A stretch of DNA of 64,000 nucleotides, taken from NCBI RefSeq assembly GCF_945859685.1, contig NC_079147.1, positions 47,250,177 to 47,314,176 of the forward strand, given 5' to 3'. The translations under genes were made by a program, and so were the position numbers. Below, piece after piece: positions 54,738 to 64,000 of this stretch (positions are counted from its first letter, which is position 1; every line of letters starts with the position of its first letter). The notes beneath the pieces were generated by a model. The model had not been told where the DNA came from, ran no database searches, and saw nothing but the letters and a program-made list of their open reading frames with translations. This stretch comes from Eupeodes corollae (Eukaryota; Arthropoda; Insecta; Diptera; Syrphidae).

Positions 54738-56570
54738 AGCTAACTCTCGACTGAAAAGGTAAAATATCTTAAGTCAACTTAAGATGATTTGCTTTTTATT
54801 AATGGATCCTAATTCTTTTTTAAAGGAGTATAGATCTGTCCAATCCGTATTCTTTTATCTCACCCCTTTCGCTTTGTATGAAGAAAAAAATTTCATCTTA
54901 TGTATTAAAAAGATATTGCTACAAAACGTAAAACATCTTAAGTCAATATTAGTTGTTGTCTTCAATCAAATTAATAAATTTTAAACAGACTTAAGATTAT
55001 TTCATCTTGATCATTTGTTATAATTGTAAAAAAGTAAAACATATAAGGTTGACTTAAGATACTTTACTACGTGCAAAACAAAAAAAACTCGCCCTTAAGT
55101 TGACTTAAGATACATTTCATTAAAAAATTTCTTGAAAGTGAAAAAAAGCAAATCATCTTATCTTCATATAAGATTTTATCGTGAAATTCAATTTTTTTTT
55201 TCTGGAACCTAAGTAGACACAGGATATTTTACCGTTTGCAATATATAAAAAATACACGCAACTACGATGACATAAGATGGATTCAATGGCAGTTTAGTTC
55301 AGTATTTTGCTCAGAGCATATGTTCCTTAGATTAAAGTGCAGTTATTGTGTTTGAAAGATCCTATGAAATACAACGATAACTTCTAGCTAAACTTAAATA
55401 AAGAGACAAACAAACCGTCGGTTTATTGCGAAAAGTCACTAAGTACACTTTTGATGGATTTTAATCTAAAAATGCAAAGTTGTGAGTTTCAATCATAGCT
55501 ATCGATTAAATAACGCTAAAAAAGCATCAGAACAACAGAAATCCTTTTAAATTGTAAAAAATGGTTTCATTAAGTACAAAATGTAATGATTTTTTAGTGC
55601 AAAAAGTCATTAAGTTACTTAGTGTGGCAACACTTCCAAAAGAAGAAATAAAAGAGAGATGTAAAAAAAAAGAAAAGAAAAAAACTATGTATATACAAAG
55701 AGAGACTGCCGGTTAGGTAGGGATATTGAGATGTGAAATAAAACATTGGTTGGTGAACCAGCAAATGAAACGGACGTGTTTTAATTATTTGTGTGACAAA
55801 ATTTAGCTTACATTAGTGACTTTTTGCAATAAAATCCCGATTATTACATAGTGCGAAAACTCACTAAGTGGCATTTAATGACTTTTTGCACTAAAAAAGT
55901 TGGCCATGAGACATGTGTTTACTTAAAAAAACTAAAACCCCGTTCGATAACTGTCAATAAATACGTATTCTATTCGAATTCAAAGCAAGATTGTTGCAAT
56001 TGTCGGTAAACTTAGTCACATTCGGAAGTTCTTAGCAGTTTCTTATAGATAAAGTGGTGAAATTTTAATGTAAAAGGTTCGGCATACTTGTTGTATTGTG
56101 TTGTGTGTAAGGTATCTAGTACACTGGGCAACTAAACATAGGTACATTGTAGGTATTTTAAACTTCAGATTGTCTTGAGATATTGCGAAATTTTTGTTAT
56201 AAATACATCGAGGTCTATGAGAAAACTGAATTAACTTTAAACTAAGTGAATATTATAATAAATGTTATATGAGTTAATTTGGTCACCACAATATCAATGC
56301 CAAAATTAGTTGCCTAGTGTTATTATAAGGCCAGTCAGCCGAGATAAAAAAAAGCTCTTTTTTAATGCAAAAATATGCCTGTCAAATATTTTTACTATAA
56401 GGATGATGAATCGTTGTCGAGATATTAGTTGAAATAAAAGTATTACGAATAAAGATGCACCAACTTTTTAGTATACTCAGAGATGAGTTACCTTTTCCAA
56501 TCATACAATTTGACCGGTATAGATTTGCAAGAGAAAATTCTCTGCCAATCAGCCTAAGTAGGTGTATTTA
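54738..56570. other. AT-rich intergenic stretch with palindromes and inverted repeats
   Basis: No supported gene. 54755-55165 contains five imperfect copies of the palindrome-like CTTAAGTCAACTTAAGAT. 55424-55896 contains two pairs of inverted repeats (see separate entry). The rest is plain AT-rich DNA ending at a polypyrimidine/TAG acceptor-like site at about 56578. Confidence 0.5.
55424..55896. repeat. Interleaved inverted repeats (possible decayed MITE)
   Basis: TAGTGCAAAAAGTCATTAAG at about 55596-55615 is matched by its complement CTTTTTGCACTA within TTTAATGACTTTTTGCACTA at about 55876-55895. A second pair is GCGAAAAGTCACTAAGT (about 55429) and its near-complement TTAGTGACTTTTTGCAATAA (about 55814). 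The four arms share the core GACTTTTTGCA. Confidence 0.6.
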
Positions 56571-56578
56571 TTTTTAGA

Positions 56579-58638
56579 TTACAAAGAACCTGGATAAAGT
56601 TGAAGATGAAATAAAACAAAATAACGACAATAATATCCTGGAGGAAAATAATAACATTACTGTACATGCGGAATCTAACGAAAAAGCTTACCAGATAATT
56701 GACTTGAGTCCATCATTTGATATTATGAATCTTCCTGTAATTTTTGCTGAAGACGTTTCGTACGCAACAGAAAATCAAGAATCCTTGGATGAAACTTGGA
56801 ATCCTGAACATCATAATGAATCCAGCAACTCTGAATCAGACCTCGAAGGCGAACCTCGTATGACTTCCTCGACATCAATGACGGCTGATATAGAAGTGCA
56901 AGAGCACCATGTTCCTGAAGGAATGGAAATTTCAGGACCTTCTTCAATACAGAGAAATAAAAGGAGAAAGAACTCAAGGTAGGGCATCCGAGATGAGGGC
57001 AATTGGGAGAGAAATGTCATTAAAAAACGTCGTTACGATTTGTTCCTTATACAACTAAAAGCGGCCATGAATTAATCAAAAATACAAAACCCATAGACTG
57101 CAGTAAATGTCGCTTTAAATGCAGCGACAATTTTTCTGAAGAAGAAAGAACAGCTATTTGCATTCGGTACTGGAGTTTGGCGAACTATCAAAGAGAAAAA
57201 GACTTTATTTTAAAATACGTGAAGCAAAATGATCCTCGGAGAAGAAAATGCGATGTAGAATCCAAAAGAAGGAAAATAAGCAGATCGTATCATTTTCAAA
57301 AGGACGATTTTGAAATAAGAGTTTGTCAGGCATTTTTCGAAAAAAACGTTATGCATTAGTAATGGACCGATAAATTTGGCTTTTTCATGCAGCTCTGATG
57401 GAGTGTTCACAGGATGTGATAAAAGAGGAAAAAAAACTCCTCACAATAAAACCAAAGAAGAGGACTTGAAATTTGTCATACTGCAACATTTCCTGCAGTG
57501 GAATCCCAATACTGCAGAAAAGAAAATAACAGGAAATACTTGGATTCAAAACTAAGCATAATGAAAATGTTTCAGCTATATGAAATTCAATGTGCAGAAA
57601 ACAACATTAATCCAGTTTCGTCAGCGGTTTATAGAAGCGTTTTTTGTAAGGAATATAATTTGTTCCACGGAAGAACCAATGTGCATTGTGCAACAAGTTT
57701 AACGAGCTTAAAAAAATGGAACCTTAACTATGGAAACTACAAAAACATTTGAAGACCACATCAACAGGAAGACTGACGCTCAGAATGCAAAAGAAGTGGA
57801 CAAAATTAGATCAAATACTGATCCCGGGTTCCTATCAGCCACCGTCGACTTGCAAAGTGTTTTGCAATTACCACATTCCTTGCTTAATTATACTCGTAAA
57901 TTATGCGTCTACAACTTAACTATTTACGAGTCGAAGTTACCAAATGAGGCCTACTGCTTTATGTGGACAGAGTTGGATGGCAAAAGAGGTAGTTGTGAAT
58001 TCGGGTCGGCCATAAAAAAGTGGATTGATGAGTTGCCAAAAACAGTTACTCATTTGTCATTATTTTCTGACACATGTGCGGGTCAGAACAGAAATCAGCA
58101 CCTTGCAGCTCTGTTTCAATTTATGGTGCAGACGACGGATTTACATGTAATTGAACAGAAATACCTCGAGTCCGGACATTCTCAAATGGAGGTCGACAGC
58201 ATGCACTCAGCAACAGAAAATGAAAAAAAATATAGATCATGTTACACTGTTACGGATTGGATGAAGATCATGAGATCCGCCAGAAGCTCTCGAAAAAGGA
58301 AGGATGTTAACCCTTACCATGTTAAGCAGTTACGTTATACTGATTTTTACGATTTGAAAGCCTTGTCTGCCAAACTAATTTCAAATAGAATTAAAGATGA
58401 GAACGGGGAGAAGATAAATTGGCTTCGCATAAAAATGCTCAAATTTTCTAAATCTATGCCGTCAGTTATAGAATTCAGCTATGACTATGACGAAAAAAAC
58501 TACAAAAAAATTCATACATCATCGAGAGGTCGGCAACCACGAATAACAAGTGATTTAACAGTAACAAAAATGTATGAACTTTACTCAGAATCACATGAAA
58601 ATCAGTTTCATACACAAAGTACAGGCAAATATTTTTGA
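56579..58638 (+). pseudogene. DUF7869-type protein gene, first of two
   Basis: Starts after an acceptor-like TTTATTTTTAG. An acidic N-terminal region (56579-56982) is followed by broken frames with CSKCRFKCSDNFSEEERTAI, ILKYVKQNDPRRRKC and YHFQKDDFEIRVCQAFF. A 302-codon open frame (57730-58638) holds the DUF7869 part: LSLFSDTCAGQNRNQHLAAL, VIEQKYLESGHSQMEVDSMH, DWMKIMRSAR and a C-terminal HTSSRGRQPRI. DUF7869 proteins are abundant, lineage-expanded and uncharacterised in insects; FSD.C.GQN and GHS..E.D..H resemble acidic/His motifs of DDE-type nucleases, which is inference. Several frameshifts between 56982 and 57730 break the gene, but its C-terminal half is intact. Confidence 0.6.
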
Positions 58639-59669
58639 CGATGGGAATTAAGATGAAGAAACCCAAGACTGATTGCTGTAACAAGTGTGAAATTTTCAAA
58701 ATGAAAATAAATTCGGCACAAGATGAAACCGAAAAAGAACAGCAAAATTTATGCAAGAAAAACACCACAAAGAAGCAGATGATGCCTATAAGGCCAAAGT
58801 TGCTGATAAGGCCATTGCGAAAGGAGTTCCAAGTCTTAAAGATTTTACGTTCGACCTTCAAAAATGTTTGCCAACTCCAAATTTGGAAACATCGGTATCA
58901 TTTTATAAAAGACTTTTATGGACATACAATCTGACAGTTCATGACTGTATTTCTGGACAACCAATTTGCATGATGTGGCATGAAGGGATTGCAAAACGTG
59001 GTGGAAACGAAAAAGCCTCATGTATATTGCAGTACTTAAAGTCCATACGAAATGAATTCAGGGATATAATTTTGTATAGTGAATGAAAAATGAATTTGTG
59101 TCAACTATGTTTTCAACATTTATGCAGATTGAATCAACAATTCACACTATCGACCATAAATTTCTTGTTCCGGGACATACGCATATGGAATGCGATGTGG
59201 ACCACTCCTTAATAGAACGAATTCGCACGCGCAGATTCATCATCCACGGGATTAGTACTTATTTATTTCAGCATTGGGAACCAAAAACACTTTCAAAGTG
59301 CATGAAATGGATCAATAAATGTTTTTGAACTTTTCAGCAGCCTTAAAAGAAAAATTTACTTGGCGAAAAACAAACACTACCGGAGAACCTTTTAAATGGA
59401 GTTCAGTAAGGTGGCTGAGATACACGAAAACATTTGGAATCATACAGTATAAGACCAATTTAGTAGAAGAAGAGGATTTCAAAATATTGAATACGAAGAA
59501 GAGGGGGATTGCCAAACTCACCATAAGTGATTTAGCATACAACGGACAAATAAATATAAGTGCTGCAAAGAAAAAGGATCTTGTTGATATGATCGATCTG
59601 ATAAATCCAAACTATCATGAATTTTACCTTAATCTGCCATCTGATAATCAACAGGAAGAAGAAGCTTAG
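58639..59669 (+). pseudogene. DUF7869-type protein gene, second, N-terminally truncated
   Basis: A different member of the same family placed immediately after the first. Frames: KKPKTDCCNKCEIFKMKINS (58660); ADDAYKAKVADKAIAKGVPS, TYNLTVHDCISGQPICMMWH (58751-59086); TIDHKFLVPGHTHMECDVDH (59083-59328); FKWSSVRWLRYTKTFGIIQY (59319-59669). The FSD.C.GQN motif is deleted, leaving ILYSE. At least three frame breaks. It joins the first copy where that copy's stop is, so the pair looks like a fusion of two elements by deletion, or a nested insertion. Confidence 0.6.
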
Positions 59670-59817
59670 TTAAAAAACTAATAAGTTTATGTTTCATTAA
59701 TTTTTATGAATTTCTTCCTACAAATTTATTTTTATTAATTTATGTTTTGAACTTCTAATTTTTCAATTTAATAAAAACAAAGAAAAAATATTATCTTATG
59801 TTTCATTTATCTTCACT

Positions 59818-61240
59818 AACGCCCCAATCTGGGTCGTTATAAAAGAAGACCACGCTGGTAATAAAGAGTGGCGTATAGTGATAGCCTATAGAAAATTTAA
59901 TAATATAACCAAAGAATATACATATCCAATACCAAACATTGATTCGATACTAGACAAACTAGGACATGCAGTGTATTTCAGAACACTTGATTTAACAAAA
60001 GGTTTCTATCAAATAGAAGTAGAACCTAAAGATAGAGAAAAGACAGCATTTAGTACTCTATCCGGAAACTAAGAGTTCGTACGGATGCCATTCGGGTTAA
60101 AAAATGCACCCGCAACCTTTCAGAGACTTATGAATGAAGTTTTGAAAGACTACGTTGGAAAAATATGCTATGTTCACCCAGATGATATCATAATATTTTC
60201 CTCAAGCCTACAAGAGCATATGGATTAACTCCATAAAATTTTAAGTACACTTAAGAACGCAAATCTTAAAGTATCATTAAATAAATCTGAATTTCTACGT
60301 AAAGAAACAGGATTCTTAGGGAATAAAGTGACTCCAAATGGTGTCAAACCAATTCCGAAAAAATCGAAATAATAAAGAATGTTCCCATTCCCAAAACAGT
60401 GAAAGAAATTCAATCTTTCCTTGGGTTAACAGGATACTACCGTAAGTTCATTTCTGACTATGCGGCTATAATTAAACCAATGACCTTATGTCTTAAAAAA
60501 GATAGTAAAATAAATATAAAAAATGAAAACTATACAGAATCTTTTAATAAATTAAAAACGTTAATGACAAATGACCTAATAAATAGGAATCCAGATTTTA
60601 CCAAAGACTTTAACTACTGACGGAAGTAATTTTGCTATTGGAGCGGTGTTAAGTCAAACACATGGACCCATATCATTTTCCTCGCGAACTCTTAACAAAC
60701 ATGAGTGCAGTTACAGCACAATAGAGAAAGAACTCCTTGCGATTGTTTGGGCTACAGCTCTATTCCGACACTATCTGTACGGAAGAAAATTTATAATTAA
60801 AACTGACCACAGGCCATTAGTATGGCTAAGTAATTTAAAAGCACCAAACAGCAAATTACAACGCTGTAAAATTAAGCTCGAAGAATATAACTTCGATACA
60901 CAATATATACAGGGAAAATAGAATAAAGTGGCAGATGCATTGTCACGCATAAAAATTGAAAATAAAATTAATATGATAAATAACGATAACGATGATGATG
61001 ACAAAACAAAGTGCTGAGTCAGATAATTCTAATTTAATTCCTATTAGTGAGAAAGCTGTTAATTTCTTTAACAGACAAATAATCCTTGAAATCAATGAAA
61101 ATGATCATCAAGAAATTATTTACCCACATGTTGGAAAAAGAATAGTTATATTTACGCGCAAAGAACTTAAAGAAGAAGACTTCATAAATATAATAAAAGA
61201 AGTAGATATTACAATACTAAATTATATATATGTAAGTTAA
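59818..61240 (+). mobile_element. 17.6/297-like gypsy pol remnant (RT and RNase H)
   Basis: RT starts mid-domain at NAPIWVVIKEDHAGNKEWRI, then YPIPNIDSILDKLG, TLDLTKGFYQIEVEP, RMPFGLKNAPATFQRLMNEV and a YxDD-region with the residue before the Asp pair changed to Pro (VHPDDIIIF). Next are FLGLTGYYRKFI, RNase H with TDGSNFAIGAVL, SSRTLNKHECSYSTIEKELL and TDHRPLVWL, and a short stretch of the connection to integrase (SEKAVNFFNRQII). Integrase and LTR of this copy are missing. Stops at 60070, 60225, 60372, 60619 and 60919. It is a different lineage from the element that follows. Confidence 0.8.
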
Positions 61241-61317
61241 GACAGAAGGAAATCAATACCCATTGCAGCATCAGCATTTTCATTGCTCTTAATCTTCAAA
61301 CCATATTGCCACCCAAA

Positions 61318-61493
61318 AGTGATGATCAGCATTATCATGCTCCGAACAAACAATACGACAGCCAAGTGGGCAGTTGGTGATCATGAGCGGAGCAGTGCAG
61401 TGCCATCCCTTGTATTAATATTAATTATTGTAATATTTAGTATTTTAAGAAATAAAGATTTTTTTTTATTAAATAAAGAAGAATAAAAATAAT
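61318..61493 (+). mobile_element. Short 5' LTR of a 17.6/297-like gypsy element
   Basis: Begins AGTGATGATCAGC; AGTGA is the usual LTR start of the 17.6/297 group. It contains polyadenylation-like AATAAAG signals and ends at ...ATAAAAATAAT. It is immediately followed at 61494 by a primer-binding-site-like TGGAGGCCCCGGCGAGAT. At 176 bp it is short, and no second LTR is inside the window, so the borders are provisional. Confidence 0.55.
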
Positions 61494-61773
61494 TGGAGGC
61501 CCCGGCGAGATAGGCCAATTTTAATGTTAATTTGAAAAAATAAAGTAAAATTTAAAATCAGTGTCTTCGCCATAAACAAAAAACAGCCATATATTCAACA
61601 AAGATTGGAGAAAGTGCAGAATATATATTAGTAAGAAATTATATTTTAAAATGAATTAATGTCCGATACATTTAAAAAATTTATGAGTGATTACTAAAAA
61701 CAAAAAAAAAGTTAAAATACAAACTGCAAACAAAAATTTAGATTCAAACAAAAGTGAAGAAATTAATAACAGA

Positions 61774-63009
61774 ATGTCAAACGTACAGGAAGTAGAAGCT
61801 TTAATCGCGAAAGCATTATTAAATAACACAAACTTGCTACAAATCGAATATTCTAAAGAAATTGAACACTTAAATAAAAAACTAAAAGATTTAGGAGCTT
61901 CTAATGTAGTTAAGAATTATGAAAAGCAAACTATAGATGTAACAATACAAGATAACGAAGGGTTAGATGTTATAAAGTCGTTACCTGAATTTTCTGGCAA
62001 CGCAAGTTCCTATGTAAGCAGGAGAGAAGGCGCTTACAACTCAATTAGCCTATATACAAAAGGCAGTAGGAGATTTTTCGCAGCACTTACCATTTTCAGA
62101 AATAAAATTCTGCATAGTGCAAATGACATTTTGACCAATCATGGTACAACACTAAACTTCGAAACAATTATGGCAAGATTAGATTTTGCTTACGCCGATA
62201 AAAGGCCACTGCATATGTTAGAGCAGGAGCTAAGTGTATTAAGACAAGGGTCTATGGAGATATTAGACTACTATAATAAAGTAAATGAAAAACTTACGTT
62301 AATAATTAATAAGACCATGATGACCCACGGAAATGAGTCACCCATTTCACATGAACTATGTAGGATTCATAGGCAAAACGCCTTGAGAACATTCATATCA
62401 GGCTTGTCTGGAAATCTCTCAGATATTTTGTTCTCAATCTGCCCCCCACATCTACCAAGTGCTCTAGCAAAAGCTCAAGAACTGGAATCAAATAAATCAC
62501 GTGCTACCTTTGCACAAAGGTATAGTTCACCAAATGATATTAAGAAACTACCTAACAACAATTTAAGATTTCCTCCACGGAATATGCAAACAACACACAA
62601 TGATTTCCCTCGATATCCAAATAATGATTACAGACAGTTGTCCAAACGATTTGAACCAATGGTTCTTGGGTCTTCAGTTGATCGACCCATGAATAAAAGT
62701 GACGTAAATCACTATAAACAAATACACGCTAATACAGCACAGAATCCATACAATGTACCACCAGGTCCAAGTAACTATAGACACAATCCTGAACAATACA
62801 ATAAAAATCCAAACTGGCAATGGAAAAAACCTGATCAAAACTTATACAATAATCCCCAAAGACCTCTATTCAAGAGAGAAAAATATAACTATAGTGGACA
62901 TTCCAATAGGCCACCACCAAACAAAAATGAAAGAATAAACAATTTAAACGAAGATTCAGATCATTTTTTAGACATGAGACGGGATTGCCCCACATTCAAA
63001 GAAGACTAG
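61774..63009 (+). CDS. Gypsy (17.6/297-like) Gag
   Basis: The frame is open from 61687, but the first ATG is at 61774 (MSNVQEVEALIAKALL). About 411 residues: an N-terminal helical part, the capsid-like core LPEFSGNASSYVSRREG, TIMARLDFAYADKRPLHMLE, EILDYYNKVNEKLTLI, ALRTFISGLSGNLSDILFSI, and a long Asn/Pro/Tyr-rich basic tail without zinc knuckles, as in this gypsy subgroup. The gag frame is intact. Pol starts in the -1 frame overlapping the last ~25 bp, consistent with -1 frameshift expression. It assembles the retrotransposon particle and binds its RNA. Confidence 0.8.
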   Translation: MSNVQEVEALIAKALLNNTNLLQIEYSKEIEHLNKKLKDLGASNVVKNYEKQTIDVTIQDNEGLDVIKSLPEFSGNASSYVSRREGAYNSISLYTKGSRRFFAALTIFRNKILHSANDILTNHGTTLNFETIMARLDFAYADKRPLHMLEQELSVLRQGSMEILDYYNKVNEKLTLIINKTMMTHGNESPISHELCRIHRQNALRTFISGLSGNLSDILFSICPPHLPSALAKAQELESNKSRATFAQRYSSPNDIKKLPNNNLRFPPRNMQTTHNDFPRYPNNDYRQLSKRFEPMVLGSSVDRPMNKSDVNHYKQIHANTAQNPYNVPPGPSNYRHNPEQYNKNPNWQWKKPDQNLYNNPQRPLFKREKYNYSGHSNRPPPNKNERINNLNEDSDHFLDMRRDCPTFKED

Positions 63010-64000
63010 GAGATAAAAACATTCGTATTCTGTTAGATACCGGAGCTAATAGTAATTATTGTAAACCAAACATTTTTCAAGAAGAAATTAGCCTCCCTAT
63101 ATTTAAACGAGCCCTCACTCCAAATGGAGAAATAATTATAAAAACATATCACGAAGTATTAATATTTAATACAATCACGAGATTTTACGTGATAAACAAT
63201 TTAGAATTCGACGCGCTTATAGGCATCAACCTACTTAGTGATATAAATGCAAAAATTGATTTAGAGAATAGAATTATAAAATATAATACAAAATGTGAAA
63301 AAATATTTTTACCGAAAAAGAAGTAAGTAAAAAGTTAAATAATATAAAAGATATTGACATAGAAAGATTGGTTGAATTAATGACTAAAAGGATTACGGAT
63401 ATCCACTCAAGCATTGATATGACTTTGCCATTTAGGACCGATGTTATTGCTGAAAACAGATACAGAAATTCCTATATGGACGAAACAATACCCCTACCCC
63501 TTAAGCGTTAATAAATTTGTGAACCATGAGATTCACGATTTATTAAATAAAAATATAATAAGGCTTTCCAAAAGTCCTTATAACAGCCCCGTTTGGGTCG
63601 TTCCTAAAAAAGGAACAAATGAAGACGGAACGCCAAAAAACCGCCTTGTAATTGATTTCAAAAAATTGAATGAACACACTGTATCGGATAAATACCCAAT
63701 ACCCGATACAAGTGTTATACTCTCTAACCTAGGGAAAGCTAAATATTTTTCAACCCTCGACCTTGAATCTGGATTCCATCAGTTAATGATGAAACCAGAA
63801 GACATAGAAAAAACTAGTTTTTCTATAAATAACGGAAAATATGAATATATACGACTTCCGTTTGGCTTAAAAAATGCCCCCTCTATTTTTCAACGAGCAA
63901 TGAATGACATATTGCGTCCATACATAGGCAAAATTTGCCATGTATACACTATACATTGACGATATCATTGTATATTCAGATACTCTCGAAAATCACACGA
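62985..64000 (+). pseudogene. Gypsy (17.6/297-like) Pol: protease and RT, runs off right edge
   Basis: Protease: IRILLDTGANSNYC with the DTGA active site, then FDALIGINLLSDINAKID. RT: LNKNIIRLSKSPYNSPVWVV, KNRLVIDFKKLNEHTV, YPIPDTSVILSNLG, FSTLDLESGFHQLMMKP, RLPFGLKNAPSIFQRAMNDI. Breaks: a stop after KK at 63324-63326 with a shift before the RT frame at 63441, and a one-base shift near 63944 right before the YxDD box. The remainder lies outside the window. Compared with the pol at 59818 it is a clearly different lineage. A young but already inactive copy. Confidence 0.8.

Overview
This window reads as accessory DNA of an insect, most likely a fly. It is AT-rich, has spliceosomal introns of 54-96 bp, and its mobile elements belong to lineages typical of Diptera: a DD41D (rosa-like) mariner, a Jockey-clade LINE, 17.6/297-like and CsRn1-like Ty3/gypsy elements, BEL/Pao, Helitron, hAT/DUF4371 and Polinton/adintovirus. 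The species call is inference. I see no tRNA, rRNA, CRISPR array or ordinary single-copy host gene.

Layout. (1) 1-3270 is the morphogenesis block of a Polinton (Maverick)/adintovirus: penton-like capsid protein (cut by the left edge), adenain-like protease and PLA2-domain protein on the minus strand, and packaging ATPase plus a coiled-coil protein on the plus strand. (2) 4745-5497 is a two-exon DUF4806 gene behind short tandem repeats. (3) 5487-28510 is a mosaic array of four copies (A-D) of a protein-primed family B DNA polymerase locus. Each copy has a 118-aa unknown protein (G) behind a TATA-like box, a 58-61-aa ORF whose stop overlaps the polymerase start, and a polymerase with a 54-55-bp intron. 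Copies B and C lie in a ~3.93-kb tandem repeat, keep only the polymerase N-terminus, and are fused to a module carrying an uncharacterised protein (T). Copies A and D keep the palm motifs but are broken in different ways. A second DUF4806 gene sits inside the C-terminal part of copy A. A palindromic MITE with a 4-bp target duplication lies in B and C; A and D are empty at that site. (4) 28.5-31.2 kb has a Helitron helicase fragment and a ~0.92-kb tandem duplication with decayed T-like and DUF4806 pieces. (5) 31.2-36.5 kb is AT-rich and essentially featureless. (6) 36.5-48.6 kb is nested transposon debris: DUF4371 hAT with a DD41D mariner inside it, a CR1/L2-like LINE, a fairly young RTE-like LINE, a Helitron 3' end, a Jockey LINE and a hAT-like piece. 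(7) 48.7-54.5 kb holds BEL/Pao gag, LTR/PBS remnants, a decayed Transib/RAG1-like transposase and a CsRn1-like gypsy gag-PR-RT. (8) 56.6-59.7 kb has two adjacent DUF7869-type genes. (9) 59.8-64.0 kb has two different 17.6/297-like gypsy pols on either side of one short LTR; the downstream element runs off the right edge.

How it fits together. The Polinton block and the polymerase copies are probably remains of one endogenous virus-like element or its relatives. The strongest unexplained signal is that the same unrelated pieces (polymerase, G, T, DUF4806) recur together in shuffled order. T-domain and DUF4806 sequences lie close together at three separate places. This suggests a recurring mobile cassette, not chance transposon accumulation.
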